Assembly (NCBI RefSeq): GCF_000724085.1 | Contig: NZ_CCDL010000001.1 | Coordinates: 124,001-188,000 of the forward strand | Source: Oceanobacillus manasiensis | GTDB taxonomy: Bacteria; Bacillota; Bacilli; Bacillales; Amphibacillaceae | Direction of reading: 5' to 3' | Length of the DNA: 64,000 nucleotides | Shown: positions 26,338 to 35,409 of the stretch, in pieces | How the letters are laid out: each line of letters starts with the position of its first letter | How positions within the stretch are numbered: the first letter of the stretch is position 1 | Notes under the pieces: model-generated | Database searches by the model: none | What the model was told of the DNA's origin: nothing | The model's input: only the letters and a program-made list of their open reading frames with translations | Translations under genes and position numbers: made by a program

Positions 26338-26527
26338 TTACTTACTACTCCTTCAAAAAGTGTATGATTTATCATTATACATGGTTGCCTGCTTGAAATG
26401 AAGTACAAGGGTACGAAGGTCTTTTTAATATTCTTCGCTATGACAAAAACAGATAAATATTCCCATGTAGAAGTTATTCGTCTTTGCACATACTAACCAT
26501 GTAAATCTCAGAAGTGAGGTGACAATC

Positions 26528-26701
26528 ATGGGCAGGGATGAACATCGAAATTCAAAGAATAATTTTCTTGCACAAACACCTAAAAATCTGAAGGATTCAG
26601 ATGGGGTGGACATCGAATTTTCGAAAGAACTAGCCGATCAGGATGATTTAGAAGCACAAGAAAGAAGCAAAGCTGCTGATCGTAGAGCAAAAAAGAAGTA
26701 G
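26528..26701 (+). CDS. YfhD-family small protein
   Basis: 57 residues, hydrophilic, with the family core DGVDIEFSKELAD and a Lys/Ala-rich tail. B. subtilis YfhD is a small protein of this type linked to sporulation; its molecular role is unknown. The ATG at 26528 follows GAGGTGA; an in-frame GTG nine bases upstream overlaps that site. A strong terminator follows immediately. Confidence 0.75.
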   Translation: MGRDEHRNSKNNFLAQTPKNLKDSDGVDIEFSKELADQDDLEAQERSKAADRRAKKK

Positions 26702-26702
26702 A

Positions 26703-26741
26703 TAAAGGGATGCAGGGAGAGAAAAGCCCTGCATCCTTTAT
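26703..26741 (+). terminator. Terminator of the yfhD-like gene
   Basis: AAAGGGATGCAGGG and CCCTGCATCCTTT form a 13-bp stem with a T-rich tail. Confidence 0.88.
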
Positions 26742-26827
26742 TCATATGCAGACAAGAGGCGCTTGGCTAGGCTTTACCACTGGCACTCGGAGGTGTAAAA
26801 TATAGTATAGAAAGCGGGGTATCTCAG

Positions 26828-27274
26828 GTGGCAAACAAAAACGTAGACGACTATTTGACAGAAGGAATGTATGGCACTCGCCTACCAAAGGATGCAGAAC
26901 GAAAGCAATTTCTAGGGACTTTAAGAGAAAGAATTGTCCTTGCCCTGACAATTGGTCAGGTTATGACGGATAAAGGTGTGAAAAAGTTAGAAGAAGCAAT
27001 GAAGGAAAATCCGAACACCACATTACTGATAAATGGGCATGTTTCTTATCGTTTTTTGAAAGAAGAAAAGGAATTGGCTAAAAAGTATAATATTACGTAT
27101 ACAACTATCACAAACGAAGAGAGCGACACCGAAATTGGTGCAGTTTTGACCTATGATCATGCAATTGATAAGGAAAACATTTTTATGGAGGAAGAACCTG
27201 AAGAAACGAAACAGAGCAAAGAGCAAGAAAATACGAGTTTCCTTTCAAAAATCAAAAAAATCTTTTTAGATTAA
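26828..27274 (+). CDS. YueI-family (DUF1694) protein
   Basis: 148 residues. The N-terminal NVDDYLTEGMYGTRLPKDAER is the hallmark of the DUF1694/YueI family, cytoplasmic proteins of unknown function in Bacillales and lactic acid bacteria. The acidic C-terminal linker and a Lys-rich end follow. The start is GTG at 26828 with only a weak ribosome site. The terminator palindrome overlaps its stop codon. Confidence 0.85.
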   Translation: MANKNVDDYLTEGMYGTRLPKDAERKQFLGTLRERIVLALTIGQVMTDKGVKKLEEAMKENPNTTLLINGHVSYRFLKEEKELAKKYNITYTTITNEESDTEIGAVLTYDHAIDKENIFMEEEPEETKQSKEQENTSFLSKIKKIFLD

Positions 27275-27301
27275 AGGGCTTCCAGATCTGGAAGCCCTTT
27301 T
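27273..27301. terminator. Perfect 28-bp terminator palindrome
   Basis: AAAGGGCTTCCAGA joined to TCTGGAAGCCCTTT is perfectly self-complementary over 27273-27300, starting inside the stop codon region of the YueI-type gene. It can end transcription from either side. Confidence 0.9.
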
Positions 27302-27499
27302 ATAATTTGCTTATTAGTTATAAAAAGCGAAGTTATTTGTATTATCTTGCCGAAAAGTGTTTTAAAACTTAATTTTTATAATCGAGTAGGGGGCCTACCC
27401 TACCTATCTCTCTTACCGCCCAACGTACCGTTCAGTAGATGCGGTATATTTGCATTGTTTGACCAAAAGAACCATACCGATTTCTCGGTACAGCTCTCT

Positions 27500-29314
27500 C
27501 TATTCCTCAATATTTACTAGTAAAATATTGTCACCATCTGCTTCAACAGTATATTTCCAGACATAATCATTTGTCTCCTCTTCGCCACTCTCATATATGA
27601 TCTTAATTTTCTCATTCGTAGACACAACCCATTTTCCATCTTGTTCATTGATGTTGGATACGGTGGCACTAATTACCTCTTGCTCTATGCCATTCTCATT
27701 TAACCGGTCTACAAGATCTGATTGCATAGCATCTAAATCACTTCCATCTTTAATGAAAGGTCTTACTTGTTCATAGTTATTTGTATTAATTGCCTCTACC
27801 AACTTATAAATATAGTTTAATGTTACTTCTTCAATATAGTCGTCACTTGTCTTTTCATCCGCTGAAACACTTTTAGAGACATTTGCCTTCTGCAATTGTT
27901 TTGATCCTTCCAATACTTCCAAATCATTACCATCATCCCAGCCACTATACCAGCTATTGGTTTGGCAATTATCTATCAACCAGTGTTCCTTACCTTCCTG
28001 ATAGACCAATTCTAGATTACAATAATCAATTCTTTCATCCAACTCAGCTTCTTCACCATTACTATGAAATGCAGAAGTAAAATAAAAAGCTGTTGGAATT
28101 GACATGTGTGAGTCTTCCTCGTAAAAAGAAAGATTGTTGAAATCAACTTCTATTTTATCTAATTGCCCTGTGAAATAGCTGTTATCGTTACTGTAGTATT
28201 CAAAATTTGACACAAATGATTCTTTCATATTACCTGTAATATTGGTGAACACTTTAGCATCATATCCAGCATGTGCCTTAACATATCCTTCCCCATATGT
28301 GAGGATTTCTGCTGATATCATGTCGGTTAAATCCCCACTTACTTTATCTACAGTCAGCTCATAATACGTTTTTTCTAATTTAAGCTTATCTAATTTTACA
28401 TTTCCCCATTTTGTTTCAATAACTGGGGTTACTGTAACTGATCCGTCTAAATTTAATGGTCCTAGTTCATCAATAATTAAACTGTCACCAAAATTCACCT
28501 TTTGATCATTCATTTCAAGGTAAGCTTTTTCAATAGGAATCCCATTTTCATTATATAGGTCTAACGTTACATAATCAGCATCTAAGTGAACCTCATGCAT
28601 AATTGAATCACTATCCGCATCTGCAAGAGTAACTTTGTCATTGGCCTCAACCTCAGTATATTCACCAGTAAAATTACTATTTAAATTATAAATTCCTGGA
28701 GACATCGGTCCATACACAATACGGTTATCGTCATTCTTATGAATAGAGAATTCGACACCATCAAATGTATTCGTTACATCTTTGAAAGGATTATAAACCT
28801 CAATATATTGAGGCTTTACTGCAATGCTGAAACGATCAAAAATTCCAAGCCACTTTCCATTTTGAACCAGTGTAAAAAGTTCGTTTTTCCTTAAAAATTC
28901 ATCAGGTTGCGAAACAGCTAAATCAATAGGTTCATTATCCGCTTTTGCTAATGCAGCCAAAGCTCTAGCTTCCGTATCAGAAAGCTCCGAATCATAGCTT
29001 AAAACAGCTGTATTTTGAATCATTTTCTCATCTTCGTCTTTTAATGCTTGTACAAACCTCTCTACTGTTTTTTCGGCTGATACATACGATTTCCCCCACA
29101 TATAAAAACCAGCAAACATAATTAAAATAACTGCTACAATACTTATAATGACTTTTTGCTTCTTTGTATAATTCGTATGTTGCCTCTTTTTTATAGATGA
29201 TTTAGTTTGACTACGACGAGTTTCGTTCTTTTTTTCCAATTGATGTCCACAATGCTGACAAAAATTTAACGAGGTAGTTATGGGGCTCCCGCACTCTTTA
29301 CAAAATTTATTCAT
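27500..29314 (-). CDS. Zinc-ribbon membrane protein of the TcaA/YvbJ type
   Basis: About 604 residues. An N-terminal zinc ribbon (CKECGS...CQHCGH, residues 4-22), a Lys/Arg-rich linker, one membrane segment near residues 57-77 and a large extracytoplasmic region of beta-rich repeats. This is the layout of TcaA and B. subtilis YvbJ, envelope proteins linked to glycopeptide and antimicrobial susceptibility. The start at 29314 follows AAGGAGGGTG and matches the family; an upstream extension adds 52 unlikely residues. It is divergent from another zinc-ribbon membrane gene. Confidence 0.8.
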   Translation of the reverse strand: MNKFCKECGSPITTSLNFCQHCGHQLEKKNETRRSQTKSSIKKRQHTNYTKKQKVIISIVAVILIMFAGFYMWGKSYVSAEKTVERFVQALKDEDEKMIQNTAVLSYDSELSDTEARALAALAKADNEPIDLAVSQPDEFLRKNELFTLVQNGKWLGIFDRFSIAVKPQYIEVYNPFKDVTNTFDGVEFSIHKNDDNRIVYGPMSPGIYNLNSNFTGEYTEVEANDKVTLADADSDSIMHEVHLDADYVTLDLYNENGIPIEKAYLEMNDQKVNFGDSLIIDELGPLNLDGSVTVTPVIETKWGNVKLDKLKLEKTYYELTVDKVSGDLTDMISAEILTYGEGYVKAHAGYDAKVFTNITGNMKESFVSNFEYYSNDNSYFTGQLDKIEVDFNNLSFYEEDSHMSIPTAFYFTSAFHSNGEEAELDERIDYCNLELVYQEGKEHWLIDNCQTNSWYSGWDDGNDLEVLEGSKQLQKANVSKSVSADEKTSDDYIEEVTLNYIYKLVEAINTNNYEQVRPFIKDGSDLDAMQSDLVDRLNENGIEQEVISATVSNINEQDGKWVVSTNEKIKIIYESGEEETNDYVWKYTVEADGDNILLVNIEE

Positions 29315-29523
29315 ATGTATAACACCCTCCTTCTCATATTTAATTATAATATCTACTATCTTATAATTTTCCCCCTCGTAATCTTGCTCTACTAAGATAA
29401 ATAGAATACTTACATAATACCAATTACCTATTTTTTTGCAATACAAATCTCTGTTTGGTGACTTTTTCACTAGATTTCAGCTTATAAAAATAGAAAATTA
29501 ACAAATATCCTTGTAAAACACCC

Positions 29524-29551
29524 TTTAAAACATAAAAACATTTGCTATAAT
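29524..29551 (+). promoter_or_regulatory. Promoter for the plus-strand zinc-ribbon gene
   Basis: TTTAAA at 29524-29529 and TATAAT at 29546-29551, 16 bp apart, with an extended TGC before the -10. The gene begins about 200 bases downstream, leaving a long leader that contains a 16-bp perfect palindrome and a short ORF. Confidence 0.55.
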
Positions 29552-29632
29552 GTATAACTGTAGTCTGATATACATAGGAAATTATGACTAATTTTATATT
29601 TAAAGGAGGAAAGCAGAGAGTTAAATGTTATA

Positions 29633-29648
29633 CAAACAAATTTGTTTG
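29633..29648. promoter_or_regulatory. 16-bp perfect palindrome in the leader
   Basis: CAAACAAATTTGTTTG is exactly self-complementary and sits in the leader between promoter and gene. It overlaps a 10-codon ORF (ATG 29625 to TAA 29657) that has AAAGGAGG about 15 bases upstream. The form is typical of a TetR-type operator; no such regulator gene is adjacent. Confidence 0.5.
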
Positions 29649-29758
29649 ATTACATAAATTGGTTTTCACTATCATTCTAATCTTTGGTAATACTAAATAC
29701 ATAGATAGAATCTGTTTCTCATCAGTAAGATAATTTTAATTAATAGGGGAGTTTTATA

Positions 29759-30562
29759 ATGTTAATATGTCCAAAATGTAACCAACAGCAGGATTCCGGT
29801 AAGTTTTGTGGTGTTTGCGGGGAACAAGTAATTACAATAGCTGACGGGCAAGACCATAGTACACAGCAGCAGGAAGTAAGAACTGCATCTGAACAAGCTG
29901 CAGTGACAACAGCCAGCGAAATAACTTCATCTAAATTTAAAGAGGGTGTAAGTCATTACTGGTCTTATTTCTTAAATTTACTTAAAAACCCGACACAAGC
30001 CTTTGCTTTGACAGAAAAGCATTTTACAAACAGCTTAATCACACTTGCTTTATTTGCACTTATTTATTCTTTAAGTATTTATTTTCTTGCTAATTCACTT
30101 GTACGTTCATTTGGTGGTTATTTCGTTCAATCCGTTCCATTTTTCGAGTTAACAACCAGGTTGATATTTGGTGTCATTATAATGCTAGCTATCACCTTTG
30201 GAAGTTCGTTTGTAATGATAAAAATAGCAAAGAACCAAGAATCATTCCAAACAGTAATCGCTCAGTATGGTAGTATCCTTGTGCCTTTTACTGGATTGAA
30301 TCTCGTCGCAATGCTTGGAGGTCTGATGGGATCGATTGAATTGACATTATTTCCTTTAGCTTTATCCTTCATATTGGTATTTATATTTATCCCTGTATTG
30401 TTTGTCTATGAAAAGGCATCAAATATAAATATAAAGGGGCAAAAAGTCTATCTTAGTCTGGCAACAATCGTTTTAATTTCACTCATTCTTTATATTTTAG
30501 GTGATGTAGTATTCTCAAATATTATTAATGATTTAGAAGAAAATCTTTATCCTGTTTTCTAA
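29759..30562 (+). CDS. Zinc-ribbon membrane protein with Yip1-like hydrophobic domain
   Basis: 267 residues: an N-terminal CPKCNQQQDSGKFCGVCG zinc ribbon, a Gln/Thr/Ala-rich linker to about residue 58, then five membrane segments. The membrane half (after KNPTQAFALTEKHF) resembles Yip1/DUF6574-type domains that often follow zinc ribbons in Bacilli. It may work with the divergent TcaA-like protein, as such genes cluster in related genomes; this is inference. AGGGGAG precedes the ATG. Confidence 0.7.
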   Translation: MLICPKCNQQQDSGKFCGVCGEQVITIADGQDHSTQQQEVRTASEQAAVTTASEITSSKFKEGVSHYWSYFLNLLKNPTQAFALTEKHFTNSLITLALFALIYSLSIYFLANSLVRSFGGYFVQSVPFFELTTRLIFGVIIMLAITFGSSFVMIKIAKNQESFQTVIAQYGSILVPFTGLNLVAMLGGLMGSIELTLFPLALSFILVFIFIPVLFVYEKASNINIKGQKVYLSLATIVLISLILYILGDVVFSNIINDLEENLYPVF

Positions 30563-30673
30563 AATACTATAAAAGGAGCCTTCACTCTTCCTCGTTTTTC
30601 TTAAAATTTGTTGACTTGTTATTCAGTAAAAGGATGCTGAATGCCGAGTGTTTGCTGATTAATAGAGCACATG

Positions 30674-30723
30674 AAACCCCTTATATCCAATAAACGTTTC
30701 CTACTGGATATAAGGGGTTTTTC
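30674..30723 (+). terminator. Terminator after the zinc-ribbon gene
   Basis: AAACCCCTTATATCCA pairs with TGGATATAAGGGGTTT around a 15-base loop, followed by Ts. It also lies at the end of the convergent BCCT gene. Confidence 0.85.
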
Positions 30724-30742
30724 TTCAATATTGAATCAAGCT

Positions 30743-32230
30743 TTACTTTCTATGCTTATGATCCGCGTTTGCTATTTTGAAAAAAGAAGCCCCCATCAAT
30801 AATATAACAATGGAAAACGGCAAAGCGGCGATAATGAGCATATTCTGCAGCCCTTGCGTCCCTCCGAAATATACGACAATGGCGGCGACTGCTGATTGAG
30901 TCAATCCCCATAGAATTTTAACTGAATTAGTAGGATTTAACAGTCCGTTTGTACTTAACATTCCCAATACGAAGGTTGCAGAGTCTGCTGAGGTGATAAA
31001 GAAGATTGCTACAACAAACAGCGTAATAATCGACATGAGGGTGCCAAGCGGATATTCAGCCAATACACCAAAGGTAGATGTTTCAAGTGAGAAAGCCGAT
31101 ATCTCCGCAATGCCGTTTTGTTCAAGATTTAATGCGGACACACCAAACACCGCAAAGAAAATAAAACAAACGATTGGTGGCACAATTAAGACCCCAAGCA
31201 TAAACTCCTTAACCGTTCTACCTTTCGAGATCCTTGCAATAAATATCCCAACGAACGGTGCCCATGAGATCCACCATGCCCAATAAAAAATAGTTCAAGA
31301 ATTAATCCATCCTCGATTGTCATTATCTAGTGGGGCCAGACGCAAACTCATATCAAAAAAGTCAGAAATATAGTTCCCTAAAGTATTTGTAAACATATTT
31401 AAAATGTAGAGCGTAGGACCAACAATAAACAATAGTAGCAATAGCACAAAAGCAAGCCCCATGTTTATATTACTTAAGTATTTTATCCCTCTGCCAATTC
31501 CCGACCATGCAGAAACAATAAATAGTAATGTCGCGACAACAAGCACTATTATTTGAACACTAAATGAATCGGGAGTGCCAAACAAAAAGGATAAACCTCC
31601 CGTAATTTGACCAGAGCCAAATCCAAGTGTTGCTGCTACTCCGAAGATCGTTGCAACAACTGCTAGCACATCAATGAGTTTTCCTGCAATTCCTTCCATA
31701 GCATCTTTACCAAATAGCGGTACAAGCGTAGCACTAATAAGACCCGGTGTATCACGGTAAAATTTAAAATATGCAAGGACTAGTGCTACGATCCCGTATA
31801 CTGCCCAGGCATGTACACCCCAATGGAAAAAAGAAAATTTTAAACCGTCCTTTATCGCTTGCTCAGAGCCAGTCTCAGCTCCTGGAGTAGTGAGAAAGGC
31901 ATGAGAAACAGGCTCTGCCGTAGTCCAAAACACTAAACCCATTCCCATTCCAGCACTAAAAAGCATGGCAAACCAGGAAGGAAGACTGAATTCAGGTTTA
32001 TCATGTTCCTTACCAAGCTTGATTTTACCGTATTTTGAAAAAATTAAGTATACACTAAATATCAACATGAGCATGACAATTAATAAATAATACCACCCGA
32101 AATTTACAGAGATAAAGGTTGTTATCGTATTAGTTATAGACTCTAGAGCTCCTGGTGAGATAGCTCCCCAGATAACAACAGCGGTACACACTGCTAGTGA
32201 ATACCAAAACACTTTCGTAACACTTTTCAT
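30743..32230 (-). pseudogene. BCCT-family glycine betaine/choline carrier interrupted by one in-frame TGA
   Basis: The reading frame runs 495 codons from ATG 32230 to the stop at 30743, broken only by TGA at 31295-31297 (codon 312). No frameshift or deletion is present: the 31 codons between the two visible ORFs read TIFYWAWWISWAPFVG and onward in frame. The upstream half has the TM4 signature GMGMGLVFWTTAEP, the downstream half the TM8 signature. The TGA falls where BCCT proteins have Trp (INS-W-TIFYW), so TGG has become TGA. The gene may be a recent nonsense mutant, a read-through gene or a sequencing error. It would be an OpuD/BetL-type osmoprotectant carrier. Confidence 0.85.
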
Positions 32231-32392
32231 CCTTTCACCCCATATATGTATTTATTTGTTAAGGAAAATCTTACTTTATACACTAGCAAACTTTTTACCC
32301 TTTTTTAAACCATCTGAAACTTCTCCCTTTAATTAATAGAATAATTTTGGATTTATTTAACATGTTAAAAGTAAGGATGGAGGTGGTTAAAG

Positions 32393-32641
32393 ATGAGCCA
32401 GCCATATCAATGCCCGAATTGTAAAACGAACCGAACTAGATTTAATATTATTGAACAACATGCTAAGCCAGTAAAGCTTGATCCCGCGACAGGAGATATC
32501 GTACAGGATTATGCAAATGAACAAACAGAAATTTTCCACATGGACTATAGCGGACCGCAGTATAAGATTCAGTGTGGGGCATGTGGACTGATTGAGGATG
32601 AGAGAAATTACATTAAATTCGCTTCCTACAACAAAAAGTAA
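32393..32641 (+). CDS. Small zinc-ribbon protein of unknown function
   Basis: 82 residues. Two Cys pairs, [10 protein letters not shown] near residue 7 and [10 protein letters not shown] near residue 62, form a split zinc ribbon around an Asp/Glu-rich middle. No membrane segment. Nothing further about function is readable. GGAGGTGG precedes the ATG, and a terminator follows directly, so it is a monocistronic gene. Confidence 0.75.
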   Translation: MSQPYQCPNCKTNRTRFNIIEQHAKPVKLDPATGDIVQDYANEQTEIFHMDYSGPQYKIQCGACGLIEDERNYIKFASYNKK

Positions 32642-32647
32642 ATTTAT

Positions 32648-32681
32648 GAAGCCACACCTGTTAAAAGCAGGTGTGTTTTTT
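32648..32681 (+). terminator. Terminator of the small zinc-ribbon gene
   Basis: CACACCTG / CAGGTGTG stem with a 7-base loop and a run of seven Ts. Confidence 0.85.
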
Positions 32682-32795
32682 TGCATGCTGTTCAATTTTT
32701 TTGCCAACTTATGCATTGTAAACATCATGTTATCCTTTGAAGTCACCAATTACTACTTCCTTTTGCCATACTGTATATAAAGGAAGGTGAGAACT

Positions 32796-33689
32796 TTGTT
32801 AAAACTAAATCAAGTTAAAAAGCAGTATGGAAAGAACGTGGCATTACGTGATGTCTCGCTAAACCTATCCAGTGGGAAATGTTATGGATTAGTCGGACCA
32901 AATGGAGCTGGCAAAACAACATTATTGAAAATCATCGCTTCAATCATACAGGATTTTCATGGGAGCGTAGAATTCACCAATTCCCCGCAGGCTTACTCCA
33001 AAGAACTGATCGGCTATATCCCCCAGGAAATTTGTTTAGAGGAAACCGTAACGGCCCGAGACAACTTGTCCTTTTTCGGAAAGGTCTATGGCTTAAAAGG
33101 GCAAATGCTTAGAACTAGGATTAACCACGTTTTAAACGACATTGGCCTAACCGAAAAAGCAAAGCACAGGGTGAACACGTTCTCGGGTGGAATGAAACGC
33201 CGGTTAAACATTGGCTGCGCCTTAATGCATACACCGGACCTTATTATTATGGACGAACCAACTGTTGGCATTGACCCACAATCAAGACGTTATATTTTTA
33301 GTATGATTGAAAAGTTAAAAGACGAAGGCTGTACGATTATTTATGCCAGTCATTATATGGAGGAGATTGAGCAATTATGTGATGAAGCAATATTTATTGA
33401 TAAAGGAATGGTTGTGGAGAACGACCGTGTCGACGTGCTATTACAAAAATATGTCACTCCCTCTATTTATCTCAAGGGTGAAAATTGTATCCCTGAGGAA
33501 AAGGGGGATTTCAGCCTTTCCCCTAGAAAAGATGGGTACCTTTTACTAACGGACAATCCCATAGAAGTCATGCAACGCGTGATTATTCATTGCAAAAATC
33601 ATGCCACTCAACCAGAGCAACTAGAACTAAGCCAAGCGAGACTCGAGGATGTCTTCTTTTCCCTTACAGGAAGCCAACTGCGTGATTAA
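32796..33689 (+). CDS. ABC transporter ATP-binding protein
   Basis: About 297 residues with Walker A GPNGAGKTT near residue 36, signature FSGGMKRR near 133, Walker B DLIIMDEP near 153 and switch His in IYASHYMEE near 187; a C-terminal 70-residue extension follows, as in drug/antibiotic exporter ATPases. TTG 32796 is chosen because GGAAGGTGA lies 5 bases upstream; GTG 32787 overlaps that site. First gene of a four-gene unit with a permease, LytTR regulator and DUF3021 protein. Confidence 0.88.
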   Translation: MLKLNQVKKQYGKNVALRDVSLNLSSGKCYGLVGPNGAGKTTLLKIIASIIQDFHGSVEFTNSPQAYSKELIGYIPQEICLEETVTARDNLSFFGKVYGLKGQMLRTRINHVLNDIGLTEKAKHRVNTFSGGMKRRLNIGCALMHTPDLIIMDEPTVGIDPQSRRYIFSMIEKLKDEGCTIIYASHYMEEIEQLCDEAIFIDKGMVVENDRVDVLLQKYVTPSIYLKGENCIPEEKGDFSLSPRKDGYLLLTDNPIEVMQRVIIHCKNHATQPEQLELSQARLEDVFFSLTGSQLRD

Positions 33690-33718
33690 ATATGCTAAAC
33701 TAAGAGGAGGATTATACG

Positions 33719-34465
33719 ATGCGTTCGATTATATCATTGGAATTGTTGAAGAACCTTCAGGACAGAGGTTTATTATTCTGGATGCTATTGTTGCCTATTC
33801 TGTTCACTGTGTTATTTATTTCTGTTTTCACTTCCGGTACAGAAGGTGTTGCGAGAGAGCAGGTTATCCTGTCTATCGTTCCCGGCTATACCGTAATGTT
33901 TGTCTTTTTTATTCTCATTACCATGATTGCTAACTTTATTAAGGATCGGGAACTTGGCATGACAGCACGTATAGCAAGCACTCCCCTTCCAGCTTATAAA
34001 TATTTACTTGGGAAGTGGATTCCCTACATGTATATTGTGTTTGTTCAGATTCTTGTTTTGCTATTGTTCGGAAAGCTTGTCTATGATATTCCACTGGAGC
34101 AACCGCTTTCCTTGCTAATTGTTTCCCTACTTCTCACCTTTACCGTTACGGGAATTGGATTGGCGCTTTCGCTATTAGTGAAAACGAACAATATGGGTAT
34201 AGCCATTACGCAAGTTATAGCTCTCGGAGGTGCTGTTCTCAGCGGGCTATGGATGCCAATAGACATGATGCCGTCCTTCATACAATCTTTCAGTAAGTTT
34301 TTACCACAGTATTGGGCGCATCAAGCTTTTCAGCAAGGAATGGAGGGGACTATGCAAACGAGCGATATTCTGTTACCTGCTTCCGTCTTGTTATTATATG
34401 GAGCTACTGCGTTTACGATCGCCATTTTACGCTACCCGGCCTTTCTTAAGATGGCACGGGGGTAA
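33719..34465 (+). CDS. ABC-2 type permease
   Basis: 248 residues with six membrane segments of the ABC-2 exporter class: the cytoplasmic loop DRELGMTARIASTPLPAYKY between segments two and three is typical, and GLWMPIDMMPSF before the last segment matches the conserved ABC2 region. AAGAGGAGG precedes the ATG. It forms the transporter with the ATPase 29 bp upstream. Substrate is likely a peptide or drug by analogy; not shown. Confidence 0.85.
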   Translation: MRSIISLELLKNLQDRGLLFWMLLLPILFTVLFISVFTSGTEGVAREQVILSIVPGYTVMFVFFILITMIANFIKDRELGMTARIASTPLPAYKYLLGKWIPYMYIVFVQILVLLLFGKLVYDIPLEQPLSLLIVSLLLTFTVTGIGLALSLLVKTNNMGIAITQVIALGGAVLSGLWMPIDMMPSFIQSFSKFLPQYWAHQAFQQGMEGTMQTSDILLPASVLLLYGATAFTIAILRYPAFLKMARG

Positions 34466-34483
34466 TGAAATCGGGGGATAACG

Positions 34484-34933
34484 ATGAGATTGAATATAGA
34501 GATAGATGAAAAACATGATGAAACTTCTGTCACCATTCAAGCAAAGGAATGGACAGAGGAGCTTGAGGAGATAGCTGCCGTAATAAAAAGACGTAAACAG
34601 CGGCGTTTGTTCGGTGTGGATGAGGAGCAGACCATCCTTCTTGATCCACAAGATATTGACTATATTTATGCACAGAAAAGAAGAGTCTTTGCTGTCACGA
34701 AAAGTCGAGAATTAGAGCTTCGAATGAAGCTTTACGAAATAGAAGATATCCTTCTCCCCTACCACTTTATGCGATTTTCTAAATCCGTTATCGGCAATCT
34801 TGGAAGAATTGAACGATTTGAATTATCTTTTAACGGAAATCTCTGTGTCTATTTTCAATCAGGAAATAAAGAATATATAACAAGAAAATATGTAAAGCCA
34901 ATAAAAGACCAGTTAATGAAGGGAGGGCAATAA
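34484..34933 (+). CDS. LytTR-domain transcription regulator without receiver domain
   Basis: 149 residues. Residues 1-45 form a short N-terminal part; residues 50-149 are a LytTR DNA-binding domain (VDEEQTILLDPQDIDYIYAQ ... MRFSKSVIGNLGRIERFE). No phospho-receiver, so control is not by a two-component kinase. LytTR proteins followed by a DUF3021 membrane protein usually regulate their own operon and an ABC exporter, as here. Confidence 0.88.
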   Translation: MRLNIEIDEKHDETSVTIQAKEWTEELEEIAAVIKRRKQRRLFGVDEEQTILLDPQDIDYIYAQKRRVFAVTKSRELELRMKLYEIEDILLPYHFMRFSKSVIGNLGRIERFELSFNGNLCVYFQSGNKEYITRKYVKPIKDQLMKGGQ

Positions 34934-34935
34934 AG

Positions 34936-35346
34936 ATGATACTAGAAATCGCAAAACGTTCCCTGATTGGTATTGCTTTCGGTGGAATCTTTACCTTTAT
35001 TGCCTTAACCATCATGAAATTTAACGAATTTGAATCTACAGTCTCCGAGATTTGGATGCATATGGGTGCAAGTATGTTAATCGGAATATATTATGGTCTG
35101 TCAACCTATATTTTTAGTGATGATGAAGGAAGTTATTTAAAGCAAACAACCATTCATTTTTGTTTATCCCTAACCGTCTACTTCATTATTGCCTTCACTG
35201 TAGGTTGGGTGCCATTCAATTGGGTAGCAGCTTTGCTCAGCTTTGTTATCTTTGTCATCATCTATTCTATTGTTTGGTTTGGTTACTACTCGTATTATAA
35301 AAAAGTAGAAAGTTCCATGAATGAACAGTTAAATAAAAATGACTAA
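34936..35346 (+). CDS. DUF3021 membrane protein, LytTR partner
   Basis: 136 residues with four membrane segments (about 10-28, 42-62, 73-93, 97-117) and short connecting loops, the DUF3021 pattern. In LytTR-DUF3021 pairs the membrane protein is thought to inhibit or sense for the adjacent LytTR regulator. It begins 2 bp after the LytTR stop, with GGGAGGG at the preceding stop. Confidence 0.82.
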   Translation: MILEIAKRSLIGIAFGGIFTFIALTIMKFNEFESTVSEIWMHMGASMLIGIYYGLSTYIFSDDEGSYLKQTTIHFCLSLTVYFIIAFTVGWVPFNWVAALLSFVIFVIIYSIVWFGYYSYYKKVESSMNEQLNKND

Positions 35347-35409
35347 GTGTGCTTAAATCGAAAAGCAGACGTGTCTTTGTTACACTTAAGTAGAATGGAG
35401 GGAAAACAG

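Noticed and set aside
31295..31297. Possible selenocysteine at the TGA of the BCCT gene
   Set aside because: The aligned family residue is Trp, no SECIS-like stem was apparent directly downstream, and BCCT proteins do not use selenocysteine.
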